A stretch of 64,000 nt of DNA, taken from NCBI RefSeq assembly GCF_022662375.1, contig NZ_JAKNQL010000001.1, positions 496,001 to 560,000 of the forward strand. The letters are read 5' to 3'. The notes beneath the pieces were generated by a model. The model searched no databases and was not told the origin of the DNA. It saw nothing but the letters and a program-made list of their open reading frames with translations. The translations under genes were made by a program, and so were the position numbers. The DNA is from Pseudomonas sp. CROZ-RG-20F-R04-15. GTDB lineage: Bacteria; Pseudomonadota; Gammaproteobacteria; Pseudomonadales; Pseudomonadaceae. Below, in pieces: positions 54,040-62,166 of this stretch. The first letter of the stretch is position 1, and each line of letters begins with the position of its first letter.

Positions 54040-55050
54040 ATGGCTCTCAGTAAAGAAGTGCCGGAGTTTGACATCGACGATGAGGTTCTCCTTATGGAGA
54101 CCGGCATCGATTCGGAATCTTCGATGTCGAATGATGAAGGGGCTGCTCCACCTTCCGTTCGTTCCAAATCCAAACACTCCGCTTCACTTAAACAACACAA
54201 GTACATCGATTACACGCGGGCACTTGATGCCACGCAGTTGTATCTCAACGAAATCGGCTTTTCCCCATTGCTCTCCCCGGAGGAAGAAGTTCATTTTGCG
54301 CGACTGTCGCAAAGTGGCGATCCGGCCGGGCGCAAGCGCATGATTGAAAGTAACCTGCGGCTGGTGGTCAAAATCGCCCGGCGTTACGTCAATCGGGGGC
54401 TCTCGCTGCTGGATCTGATCGAAGAGGGCAACCTCGGATTGATCCGCGCGGTGGAAAAGTTCGATCCCGAGCGCGGCTTCCGCTTCTCGACCTACGCGAC
54501 CTGGTGGATTCGTCAGACCATCGAGCGCGCGATCATGAATCAGACCCGGACCATCCGGTTGCCGATCCATGTGGTCAAGGAACTCAACGTGTACCTGCGG
54601 GCTGCACGGGAGCTGACGCAAAAGCTCGACCACGAACCTTCACCCGAAGAAATCGCCAACCTGCTGGAGAAACCGGTGGGCGAGGTCAAGCGCATGCTCG
54701 GCCTGAACGAACGGGTTTCTTCGGTCGACGTCTCGCTGGGTCCGGATTCGGATAAAACCCTGCTGGACACCCTCACCGATGATCGTCCGACCGATCCATG
54801 TGAATTGCTGCAGGATGACGACCTGTCGCAGAGCATTGATCAATGGCTGTCGGAGCTGACCGACAAGCAGCGCGAGGTGGTTGTACGCCGCTTCGGTCTG
54901 CGCGGCCACGAAAGCAGCACGCTGGAAGATGTAGGCCTGGAGATCGGCCTGACCCGGGAACGGGTGCGGCAGATCCAGGTAGAGGGTCTCAAGCGCCTTC
55001 GTGAAATCCTCGAGAAGAATGGCCTGTCGAGCGAGTCGCTGTTCCAGTAA
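54040..55050 (+). CDS. rpoS: RNA polymerase sigma factor RpoS
   Basis: This is the stationary-phase and general stress sigma factor. Region 1.2 begins [21 protein letters not shown]. Region 2 contains [35 protein letters not shown]. Region 4 ends with the helix-turn-helix [29 protein letters not shown]. The 336-residue length is normal for pseudomonads. Position after surE-pcm-nlpD is conserved. Confidence 0.98.
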   Translation: MALSKEVPEFDIDDEVLLMETGIDSESSMSNDEGAAPPSVRSKSKHSASLKQHKYIDYTRALDATQLYLNEIGFSPLLSPEEEVHFARLSQSGDPAGRKRMIESNLRLVVKIARRYVNRGLSLLDLIEEGNLGLIRAVEKFDPERGFRFSTYATWWIRQTIERAIMNQTRTIRLPIHVVKELNVYLRAARELTQKLDHEPSPEEIANLLEKPVGEVKRMLGLNERVSSVDVSLGPDSDKTLLDTLTDDRPTDPCELLQDDDLSQSIDQWLSELTDKQREVVVRRFGLRGHESSTLEDVGLEIGLTRERVRQIQVEGLKRLREILEKNGLSSESLFQ

Positions 55051-55077
55051 GCGCTTCACACGCTCGCCCGCAAGAAG

Positions 55078-55100
55078 CCCCGACTGGTTCGGGGTTTTTT
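55078..55100 (+). terminator. Rho-independent terminator after rpoS
   Basis: The stem CCCCGA pairs with TCGGGG around a 5-base loop and is followed by six T. Confidence 0.85.
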
Positions 55101-55185
55101 GTTGGCCTGGATTTGATGGTCATCTCACCCGCCTTTTTCATTGCCAGACATACGGTATGCATTTCCATCCTTTGTAGTCTCGCGG

Positions 55186-55203
55186 CGTAAGCCTTGTCTT
55201 ACT
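55186..55203 (+). promoter_or_regulatory. GacA upstream activating site of rsmZ
   Basis: The dyad GTAAG-N6-CTTAC (55187-55202) matches the core of the GacA box TGTAAG-N6-CTTACA, with one mismatch at each outer base. It lies about 180 bases before the rsmZ start, the distance known for rsmZ in P. fluorescens. A further GTAAG at 55209-55213 forms a second, reversed dyad with the same CTTAC. Confidence 0.8.
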
Positions 55204-55339
55204 CTCTCGTAAGTGTTCCCTATTTTTACAAGACGGCAGACGTCGATTACGGCCGTCGCTGCAAGTTAAACCATTGTTTTGTATGTTTATTTTTTAATGT
55301 TAAGTGCTTATGACAACCTTTTTCGGCACTCAGAGCCGA

Positions 55340-55367
55340 TTGCTCTTGTCAGGGAACTCTCTAGTAT
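55340..55367 (+). promoter_or_regulatory. Core promoter of rsmZ
   Basis: A TTGCTC at 55340-55345 and a TAGTAT at 55362-55367 are separated by 16 bases and end about seven bases before the predicted first base of the RNA. Confidence 0.6.
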
Positions 55368-55374
55368 CTGGGTT

Positions 55375-55503
55375 GTGTCGACGGACAGACACGCCCTTCA
55401 AGGAAGAGGGGAACGGACATCGCAGGACGCGATTCATCAGGACGATGAAAAGGAATACAGGGAATAGGGAAAAAATGTGGGCGGGTCATACCGCCCCTTT
55501 TTT
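55375..55503 (+). ncRNA. rsmZ: Regulatory small RNA RsmZ
   Basis: RsmZ sequesters the translational repressors RsmA/RsmE under GacS/GacA control. The segment starts with a short hairpin (GTGTC-GACGGACA-GACAC, loop with GGA). It carries nine GGA motifs, several in hairpin loops such as CATCGCAGGACGCGATTCAT and ATCAGGACGAT, and ends in a terminator (GGGCGG-CCGCCC stem, six T). The location between rpoS and fdxA is the conserved site of rsmZ in pseudomonads. Open frames of 60-85 codons crossing it have no ribosome binding site or codon bias and are not genes. Confidence 0.92.
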
Positions 55504-55518
55504 CGCCTGCAGAAAAGT

Positions 55519-55542
55519 AAAAAGGCCCGCGAGGGGCCTTTT
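55519..55542. terminator. Bidirectional terminator between rsmZ and fdxA
   Basis: AAAAGGCCC pairs with GGGCCTTTT around a 5-base loop. It gives a U-tract on both strands and should stop fdxA transcription on the minus strand. Confidence 0.8.
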
Positions 55543-55561
55543 CGTTCGAGCGCGGGGCTGA

Positions 55562-55885
55562 TCAGCGTTCGAGGTCTTTGATCTTGCCTTTGACGCCATC
55601 CCACTCTTCGGCATCTGGCAACGATTCTTTCTTCTCGGTGATGTTCGGCCAGATTTCAGCCAGCTCAACGTTGAGTTGAATGAACTCCTGCATCTCTTCC
55701 GGAACTTCGTCCTCGGAGAAAATGGCTACGGCCGGGCATTCCGGTTCGCACAGGGCGCAGTCGATGCACTCATCCGGGTGAATCACCAGGAAGTTCGGGC
55801 CTTCGTAAAAGCAGTCCACCGGACAGACTTCTACGCAGTCGGTGTACTTGCACTTGATGCAGTTGTCGGTGACGACGAAGGTCAT
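55562..55885 (-). CDS. fdxA: Seven-iron ferredoxin FdxA
   Basis: This small electron carrier has one 3Fe-4S and one 4Fe-4S cluster. The start [25 protein letters not shown] at 55885 follows TAGGAG and gives 107 residues; a longer open frame to 55927 is not family-like. The second cluster motif is [12 protein letters not shown]. Position between rsmZ and mutS is conserved. Confidence 0.96.
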   Translation of the reverse strand: MTFVVTDNCIKCKYTDCVEVCPVDCFYEGPNFLVIHPDECIDCALCEPECPAVAIFSEDEVPEEMQEFIQLNVELAEIWPNITEKKESLPDAEEWDGVKGKIKDLER

Positions 55886-56027
55886 TTCTAATTTTCTCCT
55901 CAGGCGGCGGCAGCGTTGCCCCTTCACGGTTGGGGTCGCCAGGTTCGGGAGCGATACCTGCTGGCCAGGCTATTAGCCAGCAGCATCCCAAACCGCGCGA
56001 GATTCTAACAGCTTGAAGCCGTTTGCG

Positions 56028-56069
56028 TTATATCCGCTTCTTCAGTGCTTATATCCGGTTCTTCAGTGC
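56028..56069. repeat. Tandem 21-bp duplication at the 3' end of mutS
   Basis: TTATATCCGCTTCTTCAGTGC at 56028-56048 and the same 21 bases with one change at 56049-56069 lie head to tail. The second copy encodes the last six residues and stop of MutS (ALKNRI); the first would encode ALKKRI and a second stop. Confidence 0.9.
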
Positions 56070-58631
56070 ATAGAGCATTTCGAGCGCACGGCGCGGGGTC
56101 AGGTCATCCAGATCCAGTTTAGCCAGCTCATCGAGTACCGGGTGCGGCAGGCTGGCGAACATGTCGCTTTGCTGTGGCGTCGCCGGTTTGCCTTTGGCGG
56201 CAGGTTTCGGCGCTTCGTGCGGCAACGCCGTTTCTTCCAATCGGCTCAGGTGTTCTCTGGCCCGCACAATCACTTCGCTTGGCACGCCGGCCAATTGCGC
56301 CACCGCAAGTCCATAGCTCTGGCTGGCAGGGCCAGGCAGCACGTGGTGCAGGAAGACGATGCGTTCGTTGTGCTCAGTAGCATTGAGATGCACGTTGGCC
56401 ACCAGTGGCTCGGCTTCCGGCAACACAGTCAGTTCGAAGTAGTGCGTTGCGAACAGCGTGTATGCGCGCAAATGAGCCAGACGTTCAGCCGCGGCCCATG
56501 CCAGCGACAGGCCGTCGAAGGTGCTGGTGCCGCGTCCGACTTCGTCCATCAACACCAGACTGCGTTCGGTCGCGTTGTGCAAGATATTGGCGGTTTCGCT
56601 CATCTCGACCATGAAGGTCGAACGGCCACCCGCGAGGTCATCGCTGGAACCGATACGGGTGAAAATGCGATCGACCAGCGACAGTTCGCAACTGGCCGCC
56701 GGCACGAAGCTGCCGATATGCGCCAGCAGCACGATCAATGCGGTCTGGCGCATGTAGGTGGATTTACCGCCCATGTTCGGGCCGGTGATCACCAGCATGC
56801 GCGTGTTGTCGTCCAGGCTCAGGTCGTTGGCCACGAACGGCGTGGTCAGCACTTGCTCGACCACCGGGTGACGACCCTGGGTGATGCGCATGCATGGCTC
56901 GCTGACGAAACGCGGGCAGTTCAGGTCGAGGTTCAGTGCGCGCTCGGCAAGGTTGCTCAGCACGTCGAGTTCGGCCAGTGCGCCAGCGGTGTCCTGCAAT
57001 GGTGGCAACTGGCTGATGAGATCTTCCAGCAGCGCTTCGTACAGCATCTTCTCGCGGGCGAGGGCACGGCTCTTGGCCGACAGCGCCTTGTCTTCGAATT
57101 CTTTCAGCTCAGGTGTGATGAAGCGTTCAGCGCCTTTCAGCGTTTGCCGACGGATGTAGTCTGCCGGCGCCGATTCGGCCTGCTTGCTCGGCAATTCGAT
57201 GAAGTAGCCGTGAATGCGGTTATAGCCGACTTTCAGGTGGCTCAGACCGGTGCGCGCCTTTTCCCGGGCTTCCAGATCGATGAGGAACTGGCCGGCGTTT
57301 TCGCTCAGCGATTGCAGCTCGTCGAGTTCGCTGTCATAGCCGGTTTTCAACACGCCGCCGTCACGGATCACCGCTGGCGGGTTGTCGATGATGGCTTTTT
57401 CCAACAGCGCCGCCAGTTCCGGATAAGTGCTGGTGATCGTCGCCAAACCTTGCAGGTGCGGCGCTTCCAGATCGGTCATCGCCACTTGCAGTTCTGGCAG
57501 CGCGCCGAGCGCGTCACGCAGGCGCGCGAGGTCACGAGGGCGGGCATTACGCAGGCCGATCCGCGCGAGAATTCGCTCGATGTCGCCGATTTCCTTAAGC
57601 TGCGGTTGCAGTTTTTCGAAGCGATAGCGATCAAGCAGGCATGTTATCGAGGTCTGCCGCGCCAGCAACACGCTCAAGTCGCGCAACGGACGGTTCAGCC
57701 AACGGGTCAGCAAGCGGCTGCCCATGGCGGTCTGGCAACGGTCGACGACCGATTGCAGGGTGTTGTCGCGGCCGCCAGCGAGGTTGGTGTCGAGCTCCAG
57801 GTTGCGGCGGCTTGCGCCGTCGAGTACCACGGTGTCGTCGAGACGTTCATGGCGCAGGCTGCGCAGGTGGGGCAGGGCGGTGCGCTGGGTTTCCTTGGCG
57901 TAGGCCAACAGGCAACCGGCAGCGCCGATGGCCAGGGTCAGGTTCTCGCAGCCAAAGCCTTTCAGGTCTTGGGTGGAGAACTGCTGGCAGAGACTTTTCA
58001 GTGCTGAGTCACGCTCGAAATCCCACGGCGCACGGCGACTGACGCCACGGCGTTTTTCCGCCGGCAGGTCTCTTGGCCAGTCATCCGGGATCAGCAACTC
58101 CACCGGGTTGATCCGCTCCAGTTCCGCCAGCAGGTTCTCCCAGCCTTTGATTTCCGACACGCTGAAACTGCCGCTGGTGATATCAAGCACGGCGAGGCCG
58201 AACAGGCGCTCGTCACCCAGCAGCGCAGCGATCAGGTTGTCGCGGCGCTCGTCGAGCAGCGCCTCGTCACTGACCGTCCCTGGCGTGAGGATGCGCACCA
58301 CCTGACGTTCCACCGGGCCTTTGCTGGTGGCCGGGTCGCCGACCTGCTCGCAGATCACCACCGACTCGCCAAGCTTCACCAGCTTCGCCAGATAGCCTTC
58401 CGCTGCGTGGTAAGGAATGCCACACATCGGAATCGCCTGCCCCGCCGACTGCCCGCGCGCGGTCAGGGTGATGTCGAGCAACTTGGCTGCCTTCTTCGCG
58501 TCTTCGTAGAAGATCTCGTAGAAGTCGCCCATGCGGTAGAACATCAGCTGATCCGGGTGCTGATTCTTCAGGCGCCAGTACTGCTGCATCATTGGAGTGT
58601 GGGAGGACAGGTCGGAGACGGCTTTATTCAT
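56049..58631 (-). CDS. mutS: DNA mismatch repair protein MutS
   Basis: MutS recognises mismatches and recruits MutL. The N-terminal mismatch-binding motif is [16 protein letters not shown] with the Phe-x-Glu wedge. The ATPase has Walker [12 protein letters not shown] and Walker [17 protein letters not shown]. The ATG at 58631 ([18 protein letters not shown]) gives 860 residues; a TTG at 58646 would add five. mutS is the known left border of tailocin clusters in P. fluorescens, and the following genes fit that. Confidence 0.97.
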   Translation of the reverse strand: MNKAVSDLSSHTPMMQQYWRLKNQHPDQLMFYRMGDFYEIFYEDAKKAAKLLDITLTARGQSAGQAIPMCGIPYHAAEGYLAKLVKLGESVVICEQVGDPATSKGPVERQVVRILTPGTVSDEALLDERRDNLIAALLGDERLFGLAVLDITSGSFSVSEIKGWENLLAELERINPVELLIPDDWPRDLPAEKRRGVSRRAPWDFERDSALKSLCQQFSTQDLKGFGCENLTLAIGAAGCLLAYAKETQRTALPHLRSLRHERLDDTVVLDGASRRNLELDTNLAGGRDNTLQSVVDRCQTAMGSRLLTRWLNRPLRDLSVLLARQTSITCLLDRYRFEKLQPQLKEIGDIERILARIGLRNARPRDLARLRDALGALPELQVAMTDLEAPHLQGLATITSTYPELAALLEKAIIDNPPAVIRDGGVLKTGYDSELDELQSLSENAGQFLIDLEAREKARTGLSHLKVGYNRIHGYFIELPSKQAESAPADYIRRQTLKGAERFITPELKEFEDKALSAKSRALAREKMLYEALLEDLISQLPPLQDTAGALAELDVLSNLAERALNLDLNCPRFVSEPCMRITQGRHPVVEQVLTTPFVANDLSLDDNTRMLVITGPNMGGKSTYMRQTALIVLLAHIGSFVPAASCELSLVDRIFTRIGSSDDLAGGRSTFMVEMSETANILHNATERSLVLMDEVGRGTSTFDGLSLAWAAAERLAHLRAYTLFATHYFELTVLPEAEPLVANVHLNATEHNERIVFLHHVLPGPASQSYGLAVAQLAGVPSEVIVRAREHLSRLEETALPHEAPKPAAKGKPATPQQSDMFASLPHPVLDELAKLDLDDLTPRRALEMLYALKNRI

Positions 58632-58774
58632 CGGATTGTCAGGCAACTCTTTAAAAGGTGTAGGGCAAAAGCGCGGGCAATGGCCGGGCTTTTCCGCGAT
58701 GGGCGCAAGGTTACCATGGGCGGTCTGCCGGACGCAGGCATCGCAGCCGAGTGACGGTTTTCTTCATCGAAAAG

Positions 58775-58797
58775 TTGATTTATGCATATTTATGCAA
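58775..58797. promoter_or_regulatory. Putative repressor operator upstream of the S24 repressor gene
   Basis: ATTTATGCA occurs twice in direct orientation ten bases apart (58778-58786 and 58788-58796), one helical turn, and includes the palindrome TATGCATA. Related TGCAT-rich sequences occur in front of the tail operon at 59683-59734, so this is a likely autoregulatory site. Confidence 0.55.
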
Positions 58798-58841
58798 ATC
58801 AGCATTTGTCTTCGCGAATAACTTCAAGCACTATGCGCGTT

Positions 58842-59576
58842 ATGCAAAAACGCAACGTAGCCTCCGTCTTAAGAGCACTGCTCGACCAGCACGGGATCTC
58901 CCCCACGGAGCTCCACCGTCGCACCGGCGTGCCTCAATCCACTCTCTCGCGGATTCTCAGCGGGAAGATCGTCGATCCCTCGGATAAACACATCTCGAAG
59001 ATCGCCGAGTACTTCGCCGTGAGCACCGATCAATTGCGCGGGCGCGCTGATGTCGCGCCGTCGGCCGGAGCCGCGCGCGATGACGTACACGCGGAACTCA
59101 AGGACATAATGCTGTGGGACGACGATACGCCGGTCGATGATGACGAAGTATCGGTGCCGTTCCTTCGCGAGGTTGAATTGGCAGCAGGATCAGGAAGATT
59201 CGTCATCGAAGAGAGCGAGCGCTCTAGCCTGCGCTTCGGCAAGCGCAGCCTGCGTCATAACGGTGTGCAGTTCGACCAGGCCAAATGCGTCACAGTGCGC
59301 GGCAACAGTATGCTTCCGGTGTTGCGTGATGGCGCCACCGTTGGTGTGAATGCGGGCAAGTGCGGGATCGGCGACATCATTGATGGCGACCTGTACGCGA
59401 TCAATCACAACGGCCAGTTGCGCGTGAAGCAACTCTATCGCCTGCCGACCGGCATTCGTCTGCGCAGCTTCAATCGCGATGAGCACCCGGACGAGGACTA
59501 CAGCTTCCAGGAAATCCAGGAAGAGCAGATCGTCATCCTCGGTCACGTCTTCTGGTGGGGCATGTACGCCCGCTAA
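58842..59576 (+). CDS. prtR: PrtR/CI-like transcriptional repressor with S24 peptidase domain
   Basis: This is the SOS-responsive repressor of the tailocin cluster. The N-terminal helix-turn-helix is at residues about 18-42 (ISPTELHRRTGVPQSTLSRILSG). The C-terminal LexA-like domain has catalytic Ser156 (RGNSMLPVLRDG) and Lys196 (LRVKQLYR), with a probable self-cleavage Ala-Gly in ELAAGSG at residues 115-116. RecA-stimulated self-cleavage would induce the operon, by analogy with P. aeruginosa PrtR. In-frame ATGs at 58833 and 58782 give longer forms. I chose 58842 because conservation seems to begin at MQKRNVASVL and because the likely operator overlaps 58782. No start has a strong ribosome site. 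Confidence 0.88.
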   Translation: MQKRNVASVLRALLDQHGISPTELHRRTGVPQSTLSRILSGKIVDPSDKHISKIAEYFAVSTDQLRGRADVAPSAGAARDDVHAELKDIMLWDDDTPVDDDEVSVPFLREVELAAGSGRFVIEESERSSLRFGKRSLRHNGVQFDQAKCVTVRGNSMLPVLRDGATVGVNAGKCGIGDIIDGDLYAINHNGQLRVKQLYRLPTGIRLRSFNRDEHPDEDYSFQEIQEEQIVILGHVFWWGMYAR

Positions 59577-59596
59577 CCACACCGACTTCAGATAAG

Positions 59597-59620
59597 CCCG
59601 CCAATTGGCGGGTTTTTTTT
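59597..59620 (+). terminator. Terminator after the repressor gene
   Basis: CCCGCC pairs with GGCGGG around AATT and is followed by eight T. Confidence 0.9.
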
Positions 59621-59682
59621 CGCCTTGATGAAACCGCCAAACCCTTGAGCTGCGGGGCTTCCATGCACCTGCGCATTTCAAG

Positions 59683-59735
59683 TGCATAAATAAATGCATT
59701 TGCGCATTGACTGGATATGCATACATGCATATCCT
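59683..59735 (+). promoter_or_regulatory. Tailocin operon promoter with operator dyad in the spacer
   Basis: TTGACT (59707-59712) and TATCCT (59730-59735) are exactly 17 bases apart. The spacer and first -10 bases are occupied by a perfect inverted repeat (arms GGATATGCAT and ATGCATATCC, two bases between, 59713-59734). Just upstream, TGCATAAAT-AAATGCAT at 59683-59699 resembles the site before the repressor gene. A repressor bound here would block RNA polymerase directly. Confidence 0.7.
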
Positions 59736-60000
59736 TGCCACCAAGCCGCTCGACAAAGCGGCTGGCAAGAAAGCTCTTTAGTTCCACAAGAACAGGCAGC
59801 GATGAACCGGCCTCAACGGTTCAGAGGGTTGGCAACTGACCCGGGTGTGCAGCGTAAAGCACCAGAAGCAGTTATCCGGCGGGCAGGGACCGCGGTCGGA
59901 AAAACAATTTGAACGGACTCGTACCGCGCCAGTAGCGCCGAAAAGTCAGCTTCCTTCTTGAACACAGGATTTGAAGGAAGGCGAAGGAGCGCATTACTGA

Positions 60001-60027
60001 AAAGCCCGGCTTGCTGCCGGGCTTTTT
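60001..60027 (+). terminator. Strong terminator inside the tailocin leader
   Basis: AAAGCCCGGC pairs perfectly with GCCGGGCTTT around a 5-base loop and continues into T residues. It stands between the repressed promoter and the first structural genes. Confidence 0.85.
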
Positions 60028-60041
60028 GGAATGCCTACCGG
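60028..60041 (+). repeat. Left copy of a 14-bp inverted repeat flanking the fibre-assembly gene
   Basis: GGAATGCCTACCGG lies immediately after the terminator. Its exact reverse complement is at 60519-60532, on the other side of the gene at 60091-60495. Confidence 0.85.
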
Positions 60042-60090
60042 ATGTTTTCACAACCCCCACCTGAAATGACCACACTTTGAGGCGTTCCCA

Positions 60091-60495
60091 ATGAATCTTT
60101 ATGCACTCGTTGAATACAACAAAGTCGTCCAATTGAAAGAAAGCGACGTCATTCCTGATGTACCTGCTTCGCCAACGTCTGCCTGGGTAGATGTAACCGG
60201 GAATACAGAAATACGCGTTGGTTGGGGCGCAACCTTCAACGGAATCTGGACGTTCACGCCGCCAACCGACGAAGACTTGCGCAACGAAGCCGAGCTCCAG
60301 AAATGGCAGCTGTTGAATGCAGCTGGAAGCTGGCTGCTGCTTAATTCTCTGGGATTCAAGGCTGATATCGGCGTGGCAACAGCAGAAGAAAAAGCTCTGC
60401 TGCTGGCTCACAAGCAGTACTCCATCGCCGTCAGCGACATCTCTAAGCAACCGGGTTACCCGGCGAACATTATCTGGCCCGTCGCCCCTTACTGA
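60091..60495 (+). CDS. Phage tail fibre assembly chaperone-like protein
   Basis: The 134-residue protein opens MNLYALVEYNKVVQL and has a GWGATFNGIWTFTPPTDEDLRNEAELQKW segment. This is the pattern of the small tail-fibre assembly (Tfa/Caudo_TAP-like) proteins found next to fibre genes in Pseudomonas phages and tailocins. The ATG follows GAGG ten bases upstream. Such genes normally follow the fibre gene at the far end of the cluster. Here it stands alone between the leader terminator and a DUF642-like gene, flanked by a 14-bp inverted repeat. The fold assignment is from pattern memory. Confidence 0.7.
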   Translation: MNLYALVEYNKVVQLKESDVIPDVPASPTSAWVDVTGNTEIRVGWGATFNGIWTFTPPTDEDLRNEAELQKWQLLNAAGSWLLLNSLGFKADIGVATAEEKALLLAHKQYSIAVSDISKQPGYPANIIWPVAPY

Positions 60496-60518
60496 CGTGT
60501 CTGTGTTGGCGGCAGAAA

Positions 60519-60532
60519 CCGGTAGGCATTCC
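60519..60532 (-). repeat. Right copy of the 14-bp inverted repeat
   Basis: CCGGTAGGCATTCC is the exact reverse complement of 60028-60041, with no further match on either side. Confidence 0.85.
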
Positions 60533-60552
60533 TCCCAATAATCCATTCATTA

Positions 60553-61137
60553 ATGAGAAAAATCATGTTGAAAAAATACCTGACTCCACTTCTGGCAACT
60601 GCAGTGCTGCTCGGCACGGGCACCAACGTGCTCGCAGCCAATCTGCTGGTTAATGGCAGTTTTGAACAATCGACCTGCGGCGGTTGCATACTGGATACAC
60701 CGGCAAAAGCCAATGCCATCACGGGCTGGACAACGTTTTTGTCGGGTGCCGAGTATTTCAATTTGCCCAGCGCGTTCGGCGGATCTGTTGCGGCAGATGG
60801 CGTAATGATCGTTGACCTGGCCAACTATGTTTACAGCAATGGTGGAGGCATTCAGCAGAACTTCGCCACCACGGTGGGCGCCAAATATCGACTGACCTTC
60901 AGTGCGGGTAACTCTCGGTATGCCAGTCGTTCCGGTGATGGTGTCGTGCAGGTGAAAGTGGCTGGCCAGACAGCCACTTTCAACACCCCCACGGCTAAAG
61001 GAGTTGCCGTGGAGTGGGCAACCATTACCTACGACTTCACCGCGACCACAACGCAGACCACACTGGCGTTTTCCAACGAGCAGAACCCCAATGCCAACTT
61101 TGCCTTTATCGACAACGTCATTGTTGAAAGGCTTTAA
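60553..61137 (+). CDS. Secreted DUF642-like carbohydrate-binding-type protein
   Basis: A Sec signal peptide ends GTNVLAA before NLLVNGSFEQS. The mature part follows the DUF642/choice-of-anchor pattern: NGSFE, then GWTTF, DGVMIVDLANY, GGGIQQNF, the YRLTFSAGN strand and a final FAFIDNVIVERL. The fold is a galactose-binding-like jelly roll, so a sugar-binding role is plausible. ATGs at 60553 and 60565 are both possible starts. It is unusual for a protein with a Sec signal to lie between the regulator and the holin of a tailocin. It may be a moron-type gene with its own promoter in the 57 bases before it. Confidence 0.75.
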   Translation: MRKIMLKKYLTPLLATAVLLGTGTNVLAANLLVNGSFEQSTCGGCILDTPAKANAITGWTTFLSGAEYFNLPSAFGGSVAADGVMIVDLANYVYSNGGGIQQNFATTVGAKYRLTFSAGNSRYASRSGDGVVQVKVAGQTATFNTPTAKGVAVEWATITYDFTATTTQTTLAFSNEQNPNANFAFIDNVIVERL

Positions 61138-61241
61138 CTTCCAATCGTTGAGCGTTGCAGTGACCCTTTTCAAGCATGAAGGCTGCACCCGGTCGGTGTC
61201 GCCTCCGAACCTGCTTTCATCAACCATCCAGGAGGCGTGAC

Positions 61242-61580
61242 ATGACAACCGAGCAACAAGCGTTGGCAGACATGCCGATCTGGCTGGTCATCCTGCTCGC
61301 CGTGGTGGGCGGGGTCTCCGGCGAAATGTGGCGCGCGGACAAGGAGGGCGCCCGCGGCTGGCCGCTTATGCGGCGTCTGGCCTTGCGCTCTGGCGCCTGC
61401 ATGATCTGCGGCGTGTCGGCAATCATGCTGCTGTACGCTGCTGGCATGTCGATCTGGGCCGCTGGCGCCTTCGGCTGTCTCACCGCAATGGCCGGGGCCG
61501 ATGTGGCCATCGGTCTGTACGAGCGATGGGCCGCCAAGCGCATCGGCGTCTGCGAAGTCCCACCCCGCGACCAGCCTTAA
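61242..61580 (+). CDS. Holin of the tailocin lysis module
   Basis: The start MTTEQQALADMPIWLVILL at 61242 follows AGGAGG. The 112-residue protein has hydrophobic segments at residues about 10-27, 50-68 and 70-90 and a charged C terminus (YERWAAKRIGVCEVPPR). This is the pattern of the holin that opens P. fluorescens tailocin clusters. It would permeabilise the inner membrane so that lysin can act and particles be released. Confidence 0.85.
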   Translation: MTTEQQALADMPIWLVILLAVVGGVSGEMWRADKEGARGWPLMRRLALRSGACMICGVSAIMLLYAAGMSIWAAGAFGCLTAMAGADVAIGLYERWAAKRIGVCEVPPRDQP

Positions 61581-61650
61581 CCTCAAATGTGATTCGTGCC
61601 GCCCTTTGGGCGGCAGGGCTGCGCGTGGACGATTGAAAAGGAGGTCATGT

Positions 61651-62163
61651 ATGCCCACACCGATCCAGCAGCCGTCGCAACTGTTCACAGCCATTGCGAC
61701 GACGCTACGCAACACCGCCGGGCTCAACATCATTGTCGGCAATCACGATGATTTCACTGCACCTGGCGATCAAGCCTGGGTGCTGATTGACTTCGACCGG
61801 AATGCGCCTGGCGCCCGTGCCGCAGATGGGCGTATTGCTCATGTCCTGACGCTGTCGCTGCAAGTCATTCCGGCACTTTCAGCCAGCGCCTTTGCAGCGT
61901 GCGACCTGATCGCCGTGCTGAAGAACCTGATCACCGACAACCGCTGGGGCCTGCCCGGCGATCAGTCTGATCTGCCGACCAATATCGATGGCTTGCCGTC
62001 ATTACTCGCCCAGCAATACAAGGCCTGGACCCTAACGTTCGAGCAGACGCTCTACCTCGGCCCGACCTTGCTCGACGATCCACTCGGTACGCCGAAATTC
62101 GCCCGCACCTGGGAAGTCAGCAATATCGACGACCCCGACCAATACACCGCGCTGGAGGCCTGA
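61651..62163 (+). CDS. Phage tail protein, Gp37-like (DUF1834-type)
   Basis: The ATG at 61651 follows AAAGGAGG. The 170-residue protein has no membrane segment. It carries the pattern LFTAIATTLRNTAGLNIIV, QAWVLIDFDRNAPG and WTLTFEQTLYLGPTLLDDP seen in Mu Gp37-like proteins at this place in tailocins. It probably acts as a tail terminator or in sheath assembly. The family is assigned by context and pattern. Confidence 0.7.
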   Translation: MPTPIQQPSQLFTAIATTLRNTAGLNIIVGNHDDFTAPGDQAWVLIDFDRNAPGARAADGRIAHVLTLSLQVIPALSASAFAACDLIAVLKNLITDNRWGLPGDQSDLPTNIDGLPSLLAQQYKAWTLTFEQTLYLGPTLLDDPLGTPKFARTWEVSNIDDPDQYTALEA

Positions 62164-62166
62164 CCG

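Larger units (their letters stand above)
59736..60090 (+). other. Long untranslated leader of the tailocin operon
   Basis: About 350 bases lie between the promoter and the first clear gene. A 36-codon frame at 59802-59912 (starting MNRPQRFRGLATDPG, with AGGCAG upstream) is the only candidate gene and is weak. A strong terminator at 60001-60027 interrupts the leader. The stretch 59940-59990 is purine-rich on the plus strand. Confidence 0.5.

Noticed and set aside
55279..55561. Short open frames crossing the rpoS-fdxA gap
   Set aside because: They overlap the RsmZ RNA and its terminator and have no ribosome binding site, so the RNA explains the sequence.
59700..59740. PrtN P-box as known from P. 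aeruginosa pyocin promoters
   Set aside because: Only one ATTG-like half (ATTGACTG) is seen and no tandem P-box array, and no prtN-like gene is in the window. The dyad within the promoter explains the site better.
59872..60546. Open frame of 224 codons on the minus strand opposite the fibre-assembly gene
   Set aside because: The plus-strand frame has a family-like N terminus and ribosome site. The minus frame has neither and crosses the terminator and inverted repeats.
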